Source of the DNA: Serinicoccus profundi
Lineage (GTDB): Bacteria; Actinomycetota; Actinomycetes; Actinomycetales; Dermatophilaceae
Assembly (NCBI RefSeq): GCF_008001015.1
Contig: NZ_CP042862.1
Span: forward strand, 1,302,001 to 1,366,000
Direction: 5' to 3'
DNA: 64,000 nt
The position numbers and the translations under genes are program-made. The notes beneath the pieces are model-generated. The model was not told the origin of the DNA. It was given only the letters and a program-made list of their open reading frames with translations, and searched no databases. Positions 17,349 to 26,711 of the stretch are shown piece by piece. Numbering within the stretch: the stretch's first letter is position 1; every line of letters begins with the position of its first letter.

Positions 17349-17416
17349 TCGGACGAGCGTAGCCGTCCTCCACGCGGCATGATCGGACGAGCGTAGCCGT
17401 CCTCAGCGCGGCATGA
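17349..17416. repeat. two adjacent 34-bp tandem repeats
   Basis: Units at 17349-17382 and 17383-17416 both begin TCGGACGAGCGTAGCCGTCC and end CGCGGCATGA; they differ at two positions. They lie directly outside the IS110 non-coding end. Confidence 0.85.
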
Positions 17417-17477
17417 GCGGTCTTGCGCGCCTTGCCGTCAGGGCGGCGAAATGAGTGCCAGGAGACGGGTCGCTCGA

Positions 17478-17490
17478 TAGCGTTGCTCTC
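17478..17490 (+). promoter_or_regulatory. leaderless -10 box (TAGCGT) of the VOC gene
   Basis: TAGCGT at 17478-17483, seven bases, then ATG; no Shine-Dalgarno sequence is present. Confidence 0.4.
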
Positions 17491-17823
17491 ATGACCACCG
17501 TCGTACCGATATTGCCTGTAGCTGACGCGGACAACGCTTTGTCGTGGTGGCGGCGCCTGGGGTTCGTCGAGAGCTTCCGGCACCAGTTTGAGACTGACTT
17601 CCCCCGATTCGTCGGGATCGAGCGGGACGGGTGCCAGATCTACCTCTCGGAGCACCAAGGTGATGCGTCGGGGCCAGGCCTGATCTATCTGTGGGTCAGC
17701 GATGTCGACGCAGTTGCAGCCGAGTTCGGCGCAGCCGTCGAGGACATGCCATGGGCGCGGGACTGCGAAATTAGTGACCCCGATGGCAACCGCGTGCGTG
17801 TCGCGACAACTGTTCCGGGCTAG
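17491..17823 (+). CDS. VOC/glyoxalase-fold protein (bleomycin-resistance type)
   Basis: 110 residues form two beta-alpha-beta-beta-beta units: VVPILPVADADNALSWWRRL with the typical aromatic helix, a central sheet QIYLSEHQGDA, and the closing motif ISDPDGNRVRV that is a hallmark of the family. Such proteins sequester bleomycin-like drugs or act as lyases or dioxygenases; substrate is unknown. ATG is chosen for the leaderless box in front of it. It is the first gene outside the IS-rich island. Confidence 0.8.
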   Translation: MTTVVPILPVADADNALSWWRRLGFVESFRHQFETDFPRFVGIERDGCQIYLSEHQGDASGPGLIYLWVSDVDAVAAEFGAAVEDMPWARDCEISDPDGNRVRVATTVPG

Positions 17824-18021
17824 GTGCGCGCTCATCGGCGTGAGGGTGATGTCACGACCCTCGACGCGAGGACTGTCTCGGCGAGCACACCGCGCGTTCG
17901 GTGGACCATCCGACTCTCGGCGGATCCGGTCTGTCACGATCATGGCCGTCTCGTCCGCCCCCATCCGCAGCGGGTACGGATCCCCCCGGGTCGCGGGCGT
18001 TCGACGCACCGTAGCGTTGAT

Positions 18022-18112
18022 GGCAACCATTGGCGACGCCCGGTGGGGTCCAGGGCAACCATCTGCGACGCTCGGTGGGGTTCAGGGCGACCATCGGCGA
18101 CGCTCGGTCGGA
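18022..18112. repeat. three 32-bp units of a dispersed intergenic repeat
   Basis: Units starting at 18022, 18054 and 18086 follow the pattern GGCRACCATYKGCGACGCYC then GGTGGGG. The same core returns in both orientations near 55.53 and 58.84 kb. They lie between convergent genes (the VOC gene and the ABC permease). The rest of 17824-18021 shows nothing else. Confidence 0.8.
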
Positions 18113-18125
18113 GGGGGGACGGGGG

Positions 18126-18959
18126 CTACTCGCTGATGCCGGTGCGCTCGACGCCCTGCACGATCCAGCGCTGGAGCAGCAGGAACATCAGCAGCAGGGG
18201 CAGGATGGCGACGAGGGCGGCGGCGAAGAGCAGGCTGACCTGGGAGGTCTGCGCGGTGAGGTAGGTCGACAGGGCGATCTGGACGGTCCACGAGTCGGGG
18301 GTGCGCCCGATGACCAGGGGCCACAGGAAGGCGTTCCACGACCCGATGAAGGTGATGGTGCCGATCGCCGCGGCGAAGCCGCCGGAGTTGGGGACGACCA
18401 CCCGCCAGAAGGTGCCCCACCACGAGAGCCCGTCGAGCGCGGCCGCCTCCTCGATCTCCTTGGGGAAGGAGAGGAAGAACTGCCGGAAGAGGAAGGTGGC
18501 CAGCGCCTGGAAGAGCCCGGGCACGATGAGGCCCCGCAGGGTCGAGATCCAGCCCAGGGTCGACACCAGGACGAAGCTGGGCACGAAGGTCACGGCCGCC
18601 GGGATGAGCAGGGTCACCGTGATGAGCCAGAACACCGCGTTGGACCAGCGGTAGGGGATCCGCGCCAGCCCGTAGCCGGCCATGCCCGACAGCACGAGCA
18701 CCCCGACGGTCTGGCTCACGGCGATGAGCGTGCTGTTGAGCAAGGCCCGGCCCATCGGGACGGTCGGGTTGTCGAAGACCGCCCGCAGGTTGCCCCACTC
18801 CCACGTGGGCGGCAGCCAGTGCCACGTGGCCGACGTGAGGTCGGCCTCGGTGCTGAACGCCCCGCGCACGAGCAGGTAGAAGGGCACGAGGAAGAGCAGC
18901 GTCCCGAGCCCAAGCAGGACCCGGCGGAGCACGGCATACCGACGACGTTCGTGCAGCAT
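18126..18959 (-). CDS. sugar ABC transporter permease, MalG-like
   Basis: 277 residues with six membrane helices and the cytoplasmic EAA loop EIEEAAALDGLSWWGTFWRV, which docks onto the ATPase. The protein is the second inner-membrane channel subunit of a CUT1-family importer for oligosaccharides. It starts two bases after the stop of the first permease gene, so the three genes form one operon. No ATPase gene is present; CUT1 systems of actinobacteria often share one MsiK-type ATPase encoded elsewhere. Confidence 0.9.
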   Translation of the reverse strand: MLHERRRYAVLRRVLLGLGTLLFLVPFYLLVRGAFSTEADLTSATWHWLPPTWEWGNLRAVFDNPTVPMGRALLNSTLIAVSQTVGVLVLSGMAGYGLARIPYRWSNAVFWLITVTLLIPAAVTFVPSFVLVSTLGWISTLRGLIVPGLFQALATFLFRQFFLSFPKEIEEAAALDGLSWWGTFWRVVVPNSGGFAAAIGTITFIGSWNAFLWPLVIGRTPDSWTVQIALSTYLTAQTSQVSLLFAAALVAILPLLLMFLLLQRWIVQGVERTGISE

Positions 18960-18961
18960 CC

Positions 18962-19870
18962 TCAGTCCCTCCCGCCGAGTCGCAGCAACCGGGTCTGGGC
19001 CAGCGCCAGCGCCGCGATGAGCACGGTGAGGATCACCGCGCCCGCGCTGCCGTCACCGAAGTTCTGCCCCGTCCCGAGCGCCGTGTAGTAGAGGTAGACG
19101 AGCGGGGGACGGGCGTAGGGCGGGTAGCCGCCGAAGCCGGACAGGATGTTGTAGAACTCGTCGAAGGCCTGGAAGGCATTGATGAGCAGCAGGAGCAGCA
19201 CGGCCGTCGACGCCGGGACGAGCTGCGGCCAGGTGATGTGGCGGAAGACCTGCCAGCCCTCGGCGCCGTCGATCGCGGCCGCCTCGTAGAGGTTCGTCGG
19301 GACCCGCTGGAGGGCGGCGAGGAAGAGGATCATGTAGAAGCCCACCTGCAGCCAGAGCCGGGCCGAGACGATGACGAGCCAGTACCACGGCGGGTCGGTG
19401 AGGGACAGCCACGGGATCGGGCTCGCGCCGACGAGGCCGAGGAGGGCGTTCGCGACGCCGGAGCGCATCCCCGAGAAGATCGACATCTTCCAGATCAGTG
19501 CCGCGACGACGTAGGAGCACGCCACGGGCAGGAAGAACACGGACCGGAAGAACGCCTGCATCACCCGGGTCCGCGCGACGAGCACGGCGGTGAGCAACGA
19601 CAGGGCGAAGGTCGTGGGGACGATGAAGGCCGCGAAGACGACGAAGGTGAGCAGCGAGTCGCGGAAGGCCCGGTCGGTGAGCATGTCGCGGTAGTTCGCC
19701 ATCCCGACGAACTCGGTCGGCGTCACCGTGTTGTAGGCCTCGAAGAAGGAGAGGTAGATGCTCCAGCCGATGGGCACATAGATGAAGAGCACCAGGCCGG
19801 CGAAGAACGGGCCGACGAAGACCCAGAACCACAGGTTGACGTCCTGGCGACCACGGAGCCGCGCGAGCAT
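18962..19870 (-). CDS. sugar ABC transporter permease, MalF-like
   Basis: 302 residues, six membrane helices, EAA loop NLYEAAAIDGAEGWQVFRHI. First channel subunit of the CUT1 importer. Its ATG shares one base with the stop of the binding-protein gene (TGATG), so translation is coupled. The first helix (FWVFVGPFFAGLVLFIYVPI) and the periplasmic loop with YNTVTPTEFVGMANY are typical for the family. Substrate cannot be told from the sequence. Confidence 0.9.
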   Translation of the reverse strand: MLARLRGRQDVNLWFWVFVGPFFAGLVLFIYVPIGWSIYLSFFEAYNTVTPTEFVGMANYRDMLTDRAFRDSLLTFVVFAAFIVPTTFALSLLTAVLVARTRVMQAFFRSVFFLPVACSYVVAALIWKMSIFSGMRSGVANALLGLVGASPIPWLSLTDPPWYWLVIVSARLWLQVGFYMILFLAALQRVPTNLYEAAAIDGAEGWQVFRHITWPQLVPASTAVLLLLLINAFQAFDEFYNILSGFGGYPPYARPPLVYLYYTALGTGQNFGDGSAGAVILTVLIAALALAQTRLLRLGGRD

Positions 19871-21174
19871 CAGCCGGTGACCCGCTCCAGCTCGTCCTCG
19901 ACGATCGGCACCAGCGCGTCCAGCTCGGACTGCGGGTCGGCACCGTCACGCACGATGCGGCTCATCATGTCGCTCCACGCGGTCGCGCTCCGGGGGGTCC
20001 ACAGCAGCGGGGTCTGGGCGTGGCCGAACTCCTTGACGTAGGACGCCGCGTCCGCAGCGGGCCCGGAGGACAGCACGTCGGCCTCGGGGATGAGGCTCAC
20101 CCGGGAGGGCACGTGGAAGCCGTAGGCGGTGGCGAAGTCGAGCTGCTTGTCGGTCTGCTCGATCCACAGCCACCGCACGAACGCCTTGGCCGCCTCCACG
20201 TCCGCCGCGCGGGTCGACACGCAGGCGCCGTAGGCCCCGACCGGGACCGAGGGTGCGCCGCCCTCCAGGACGGGCCAGGGGATCGCGCCGAAGTCGTCGC
20301 CGAGCGCCTCGCTGATGGCCGGGAAGGTCCACAGCCCGGTCCACTGCATCGCCGCCCGGCCGGAGATGAAGGCCTCCGCGTCGAACCAGTCCTTGGCCTC
20401 GCCGAGCAGCAGCGTCTCGTCGGTCCACAGGGTCCGCAGCGTCGACAGGGCCTCCGCGGCGCCGGCGTCCTGGAAGCCCACCCGGTCGCCGTCGAGGTAG
20501 TCCAGCCCGGCCGCCCAGAGCATCGGGCCACCGAGCAGGCCGGCCCCGCCGTCGTTGCCGAGGAAGAGCCCCTTGACGTCGCCGCGGGTCAGCTCCTGCG
20601 CCGCCGCCAGTAGCTCGGGGATCTGCTGCGGGGGCTGCACGCCGGCCTCCTCGAGCAGGCTCTTGCGGTAGACCAGCACCTGCATGTCGAGGACCTGGGG
20701 GACGGCCCAGATCCGGCCGTCGTAGCTCATCCGTTCGATGAGCGAGGGGGTGAAGTCGTCCAGGGTGTCCCCGAAGAGGTCGGTGAGGTCGGCGACCTGC
20801 TCGCCGCGGATCATGTCGATCGTCGGGCCGTTGCCGTACTCGAAGACATCCGGTCCGGAGTCGGTGAGCAGCGAGGCCGCGGTGGACTGGTCGTAGTCGC
20901 CGGGCTTCCACGAGACGGTGACGTCGGCGGCGTCGTACTCCGCGGCATACCGCTCGACGGCCTCCTGGGTGCCGGCCTCGCCGTACTGGTGGTACCACTG
21001 GGCGATGCTCGGGCGGCCTGCGCCGCTCGCGCTGCCACCGTCCGGGGTCGGGGTGCCGCCGCGGCCGGTGTTGTCGCCGCACGCCGCGAGGGTGGCGCCG
21101 AGCGCGCCCACGCCGCCGAGCGTGAGCAGGCGGCGACGGGACAGGGGTGGCATCGGGCGGTGGGGGCGGGCCAT
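19870..21174 (-). CDS. sugar ABC transporter substrate-binding lipoprotein
   Basis: 434 residues. The signal sequence carries a twin-arginine motif (LSRRRLLTLGG) and the lipobox TLAAC, so the folded lipoprotein is probably exported by Tat and anchored outside. The mature protein has the CUT1 extracellular binding fold (SIAQWYHQYGEAGTQEAVER, AVPQVLDMQVLVYRKSLLEE, FISGRAAMQWTGLWTFPA). ATG is chosen because AGGAGG stands in front of it; an upstream in-frame start has no such site. First gene of a three-gene importer operon without ATPase. No glycosidase lies nearby to hint at the sugar. Confidence 0.9.
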   Translation of the reverse strand: MARPHRPMPPLSRRRLLTLGGVGALGATLAACGDNTGRGGTPTPDGGSASGAGRPSIAQWYHQYGEAGTQEAVERYAAEYDAADVTVSWKPGDYDQSTAASLLTDSGPDVFEYGNGPTIDMIRGEQVADLTDLFGDTLDDFTPSLIERMSYDGRIWAVPQVLDMQVLVYRKSLLEEAGVQPPQQIPELLAAAQELTRGDVKGLFLGNDGGAGLLGGPMLWAAGLDYLDGDRVGFQDAGAAEALSTLRTLWTDETLLLGEAKDWFDAEAFISGRAAMQWTGLWTFPAISEALGDDFGAIPWPVLEGGAPSVPVGAYGACVSTRAADVEAAKAFVRWLWIEQTDKQLDFATAYGFHVPSRVSLIPEADVLSSGPAADAASYVKEFGHAQTPLLWTPRSATAWSDMMSRIVRDGADPQSELDALVPIVEDELERVTG

Positions 21175-21206
21175 CGTGGTCCTCCTGGTGCGGGTGCGGT
21201 GGCAAC

Positions 21207-21226
21207 CTGACGTGAGTGTCAGCATA
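21207..21226 (-). promoter_or_regulatory. promoter with inverted repeat of the sugar importer operon
   Basis: On the minus strand TATGCT (21221-21226) can serve as the -10 box, about 45 bases before the ATG. It overlaps an inverted repeat CTGAC-6-GTCAG (21207-21222) that would cover the start point, so it may be an operator for a local or distant repressor. No regulator gene is next to the operon. Confidence 0.35.
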
Positions 21227-21354
21227 TTCCGCGACGCGGCCGCCGGGATCACCGTGACGGGTGAGGTCACGATTCGGCAACATCGGGAGGGGCGGGCAAC
21301 GTCGGCGCAGGCCGGTCGCGTCTACTGGTGAGGAATCCGACGAAGGGGAGCACG

Positions 21355-22200
21355 ATGAGCAGGCAGAGGTATGCCGTCATGACCGGGCGGCTCCGGGGAG
21401 CACCATTGCCTCGGCGCGCCCTGGTCAAGGGCGGTGCGGGGCTGATGGCCGGGGCTGTCGTCGGTGGACTGCAGGACGACGGGGGTCTCTTCCTGGTGCC
21501 GCCGGAGCCCGAGCCAGAGCCGGAGCCCGTCGAGCCGGAGCCGGAGCCGGAACCTGTCGAGCCCGAGCCGGAGCCGGAGCCCGAGCCCGTCGAGCCGCCC
21601 CCGCCGCCGGTGCTGGAGCGGGGCAGCGGGGGAGAGGCCGTCTGGCTGCTCCAGGAGGAGCTCAACGCCGCGGGCTACTGGTGCGGGCCCCCCGACGGAG
21701 GGTTCGGCCACCTCACCCAGCAGGCCGTGTGGGCCGTGCAGAAGGCGCACGGCCTGTGGCGCGACGGCGTCGTCGGTCCCGGCACCCGGGCGGCCCTGGC
21801 CACCGGCTACCGGCCGGCGCCGGCCTACGGCGGCGACCACGTCGAGGTCCACCTGGCCTCCCAGCTGCTGCTCGTCGTGCGCGGCGGGGCCACGCTCATG
21901 ACGCTCAACACCTCCACCGGCAACGGTGAGTCCTACACCTTCAAGGACAAGGACTACGACGCCAAGACCCCGACGGGCGACTACACCGTCTGGCTGACCC
22001 ACAGCAAGGGCTGGCAGGACGGCGAGCTGGGGGAGATGTACCGCCCGATGTACTACTCCGGCAACTACGCCATCCACGGCTCGGAGTCCATCCCGCCGGT
22101 CCCCGCGTCGCACGGGTGCGCGCGCATCTCGGTGCCCGCGATGGAGATGTTCTGGTCGCAGGGCCTGCTCGCCAAGGGCCACCGCGTCATCGTCCTCTGA
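21355..22200 (+). CDS. L,D-transpeptidase with peptidoglycan-binding domain
   Basis: 281 residues. After a basic, twin-arginine-like start (LPRRALVKGGAGLMAGAVVG) comes a Pro-Glu repeat linker (PEPEPEPVEPEP, about 55 residues), then a PG_binding_1 domain (GEAVWLLQEELNAAGYWCGP, TQQAVWAVQKAHGL) and a YkuD domain. Its catalytic block is YAIHGSESIPP...ASHGCARIS, where the Cys attacks peptidoglycan stem peptides to make 3-3 cross-links. It acts outside the membrane. GGGAG before the ATG supports the start. The linker probably spans the wall. The next gene follows after 15 bases. Confidence 0.9.
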   Translation: MSRQRYAVMTGRLRGAPLPRRALVKGGAGLMAGAVVGGLQDDGGLFLVPPEPEPEPEPVEPEPEPEPVEPEPEPEPEPVEPPPPPVLERGSGGEAVWLLQEELNAAGYWCGPPDGGFGHLTQQAVWAVQKAHGLWRDGVVGPGTRAALATGYRPAPAYGGDHVEVHLASQLLLVVRGGATLMTLNTSTGNGESYTFKDKDYDAKTPTGDYTVWLTHSKGWQDGELGEMYRPMYYSGNYAIHGSESIPPVPASHGCARISVPAMEMFWSQGLLAKGHRVIVL

Positions 22201-22215
22201 CCACGGGCGCCTCGC

Positions 22216-22911
22216 GTGGGTGACTTCCTCGACCCCGAACCGGGCTGGATCACCATCGGGGGACGCGAGCACCTCGTCTACGTCCTCGGGCTCGTCGTGC
22301 TGGCGCTCGCCCTCGTCTGCGGCCGTCGGGTCGTCCGGGAGCACGCGGTCGGGGTCCGGGCGGCCCTCGCGGTGGTCGTGGTCGCCCAGCAGGTCGCTCT
22401 CTACGGTCTCTACCTCGCGACCGGCTGGGACCCGGCCGAGACGCTGCCCCTGCACATCTCTCGGGTCTCGGCACTGCTCGGCCTCGGCTACCTCCTCACC
22501 GGCAGCAGGCGGGTCATGGACGTGCTGTTCTACTTCGGTCTCTGGGCGTGGGCGAGCTTCGCCTACCCCCAGCAGATCCAGCCGCCGACGACCCTGCTGG
22601 GCGTGAGCTTCTTCGTCAACCACGCGATCACGCTGCTCCTGCCCGCCCTCGCCTGGATCACCACCGACTGGCGACCCAGCATCCGAGCCCTGTGGCGGGC
22701 GCTCGGCTGGTTCGGCGTCTACCTCGGCGTGGCGGTCATGGCCAACCGCGCCTTCGGCGGCAACTACTTCTACCAGCGCGAGCGACCGCTGCTGCCGTGG
22801 CTCGAGCAGCCGTGGTACCTCCTGGTCTCGGTGCTGGCCACGGTCGCGCTCTTCTGGCTCGGGTATGCCGTGAGCCGGCTCGCTCAGTTGCCGGCGCGCC
22901 GCTTGTTGTAG
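22216..22911 (+). CDS. YwaF/TMEM164-family integral membrane protein
   Basis: 231 residues with six to seven membrane helices. The signature is LPLHISRVSALLGLGYLL, VNHAITLLLPALAW and the conserved NYFYQRERPLLPWL near the end, as in TIGR02206 proteins such as B. subtilis YwaF. The related animal protein TMEM164 is an acyltransferase; whether the bacterial members act on lipids is not established. GTG start. Its last 28 bases overlap the 3' end of the permease gene on the other strand. Confidence 0.8.
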   Translation: MGDFLDPEPGWITIGGREHLVYVLGLVVLALALVCGRRVVREHAVGVRAALAVVVVAQQVALYGLYLATGWDPAETLPLHISRVSALLGLGYLLTGSRRVMDVLFYFGLWAWASFAYPQQIQPPTTLLGVSFFVNHAITLLLPALAWITTDWRPSIRALWRALGWFGVYLGVAVMANRAFGGNYFYQRERPLLPWLEQPWYLLVSVLATVALFWLGYAVSRLAQLPARRLL

Positions 22912-24051
22912 ACGTCGAAGGCGACGGCGAGCAGGAGCACCAGGCCCTTGACGACCTGCTGGATGGACTGGTCGACACCCATGAGCTGCATGCCGTTGCT
23001 CATGACGGCCATGATGAGGCCGCCGATCATCGCTCCCGTCACCCGGCCCACGCTGCCGGTCACGGCGGCGCCGCCGATGAAGCAGGCCGCGATGGCGTCC
23101 AGCTCGAACATGTTTCCCGCGCCCGGCTGGGCGTCGTTCATCCGTGAGGAGAAGACGATGCCGGCGATCGCGGACAGCAGGCCCATGTTGACGAAGATGA
23201 GGAAGTTGACCTTGCGCACCTTGACGCCCGAGAGCCGGGCCGCGGTGAGGTTGCCACCGATGGCGTAGACGTTGCGGCCGAAGACCGTCTTCTGGGTGAT
23301 GAGGGCGTAGATGAGGATGAGCACCGCCAGCAGCACCAGGACGTTGGGCAGCCCGCGGCTCTGGGCCAGCTGGTAGCCGAACCACATCACGACACCGGCG
23401 ACCGCCAGCACCTTGAGGGCGAAGAGCGGCATCGCCTCGACCTCTTGCTTGTCGGCGACGGCGGCCTGACGCTGCCGCCAGGCGTTCACGGCATACCCCA
23501 CGACGGCGATGCCGAAGATCACCAGGGTGAAGACGTCCACGCCATAGCCGCCGAGCAGGCCGTTCTGGAAGCCGTTGGCGATCTCGTAGTAGGTCCCGCC
23601 GAAGGGGGAGAGCGAGATGTTGTCCAGCACCTGGAAGGTCAGCCCGCGGAGGATGAGCATGCCGGCCAGCGTCACGATGAAGGCCGGGATCCCGACGTAG
23701 GCGACCCAGAAGCCCTGCCAGCACCCCGCGAGCAGCCCGACGGCCAGCGCGGCGAGCGCACCGACCCACCACGGCTGACCCGACCGGATCGAGACGACCG
23801 CGGCGGTGGCGCCGGTCAGCGCCACGAGGGAGCCGACCGAGAGGTCGATGTGCCCACCGATGATGACGATGATCATGCCGATGGCCAGGATGAGGATGTA
23901 GGAGTACTGCAGGACGATGTTGGTGAGGTTGCCCGGGAGAGGAAGTTCGGGTGCAGCACCGAGAAGAGCGCCACGATGGCCACGAAGGCGACGAAGATGC
24001 CGCTCTGGCGCAGGTTGCTGGTGAGCAGCTCCTTGAGGTTCATGGTCCCGG

Positions 24052-24055
<4 letters not shown>
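22884..24055 (-). pseudogene. multiple-sugar ABC permease (GguB/MmsB/XylH-like), one-base frameshift
   Basis: The start (ATG at 24055, ATGA overlap with the ATPase stop) reads [20 protein letters not shown]...HPNFLS and then falls out of frame. Adding one C in the run at about 23936-23940 (CTCTCCCGGGC) restores PGNLTNIVLQYSYILILAIG and joins the frame that goes on to the end (GGHIDLSVGSLVALTGATAA, GRNVYAIGGNLTAARLSGVK). The whole protein would be about 390 residues with ten helices, the channel of a CUT2 importer. The break could be a real mutation or a base-call error in a C run; other damage in this operon favours decay. Confidence 0.8.
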
Positions 24056-25587
<1,532 letters not shown>

Positions 25588-25628
25588 CGTTGCCTCCACG
25601 TCGGGTCGGACCGGGTATGCCGTGCCTG

Positions 25629-25675
25629 CCCGCCGCGGCCGCCCGCGCCGGTCGGGCGCGGGCGGCTGCGGCGGG
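25629..25675 (-). terminator. strong intercistronic hairpin
   Basis: A 21-bp GC stem (25629-25649 with 25655-25675, one mismatch) and a 5-base loop lie between the stop of the binding-protein gene and the ATPase gene. No U run follows. Such hairpins often lower expression of transport subunits relative to the binding protein, by termination or by mRNA protection. Confidence 0.6.
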
Positions 25676-25682
25676 GCGGGGC

Positions 25683-26040
25683 TCACTCGGCGACGCCGGC
25701 GTCGACCTCCTCCTGGGTCCAGTAGCCGGAGTCGATGAGCATCTCGGTGATGCCGTCCTGGTAGACGACGTCGGACTCGAGGAGGAACGACGGGACGACC
25801 TTGACGCCGTTGTCGTAGCTCTCGGTGTCGCTGGCCTCCGGCTCGCTGCCGTCGAGGTAGGCCTCGACGCTGACGATCGCCTGCTCGGCCAGCTTGCGGG
25901 TGTCCTTGAAGATCGTGGCGTACTGCACGTCGTCGTTGATGAGCTTGACCGAGGCGATCTCGGCGTCCTGGCCGGACACGATGGGCAGCCCCTCCTCGAC
26001 GGTCGGGCCCATGCCCGCGTTCTGCAGCGCCGCGACGTGG
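25683..26040 (-). pseudogene. sugar-binding protein (ChvE-like), C-terminal third only
   Basis: About 118 codons remain: [60 protein letters not shown] and the end [20 protein letters not shown]. They match the last third of CUT2 multiple-sugar binding proteins. The signal peptide and first two thirds are gone. To the right of about 26040 the DNA belongs to a LacI-type gene on the other strand, so the loss is a deletion junction and not a frame error. The gene stood at the head of the gguA-gguB operon. Confidence 0.8.
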
Positions 26041-26711
26041 AAGGGCTGGCGGTCATCGCGCCCACCGACGGGCAGGCCGAGATGGTCGCCGGGCTGGTCG
26101 GGCAGCTCCCGGTGGTGGCGGTCGAGGGGCGCCTGGCCGACGAGGTCCCCTTCGTGTCCAGCGACAACGAGGCGGGCGGCCGGATGGTCGCCGACCACCT
26201 GCTCGAGCACGGGCACCGGGTCATCGCCCACGTGAGCGGCCCGGAGGACTGGGGCGAGGCGCGCCAGCGCAGCGCCGGGTGGGCCCGGCGGTTGGACGAG
26301 GCCGGGGCCGAGCCCGGCCCCCGGTGGGCCGGGGACTGGGGCCCCGGCTCGGGCTACCGGGCCGGGCAGGAGCTGCTGGCGCACCCGCGCTGGCCGGAGG
26401 TGACCGCGGTCTTCGCGGCGAACGACTCGATGGCGCTCGGGCTCATGGCCGCGCTGCACCAGAGGAGGGTGGAGGTGCCGCAGCGGGTCAGCGTCATGGG
26501 CTATGACAACACCCCGGAGAGCGGCTGGTTCTTCCCGGCGCTCAGCACCGTCGAGCAGCAGTTCGACGCAGTCGGAGCGGCGGCCGTGGAGCGGCTCGTG
26601 GCCCTGCTGGAGGGAGGGGCGGAGTCGGAGGACCTCCTCGTGCCGCCACGGCTCGTCTCCCGGTCCAGCGTGGCCAGGGAGGGCAGCAGGTCACTAGACT
26701 CCGCGGGGTGA
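26035..26711 (+). pseudogene. LacI-family regulator, C-terminal part only
   Basis: From about [19 protein letters not shown] onward this is the effector domain of a LacI repressor: VVAVEGRLADEVPFVSSDNE, AGGRMVADHLLEHGHRVIAH, AVFAANDSMALGLMAALHQR and VMGYDNTPESGWFFPALSTV. The DNA-binding HTH and the start of the effector domain, some 125 residues, are missing, and there is no plausible start codon. It was most likely the divergent regulator of the sugar operon on its left. Its stop overlaps the GTG of the next gene, and it now carries that gene's promoter. Confidence 0.8.
26695..26707 (+). promoter_or_regulatory. leaderless -10 box (TAGACT) of the acyltransferase gene
   Basis: TAGACT at 26695-26700, seven bases, GTG. 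The block is nearly identical to that before cysM. Confidence 0.5.
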
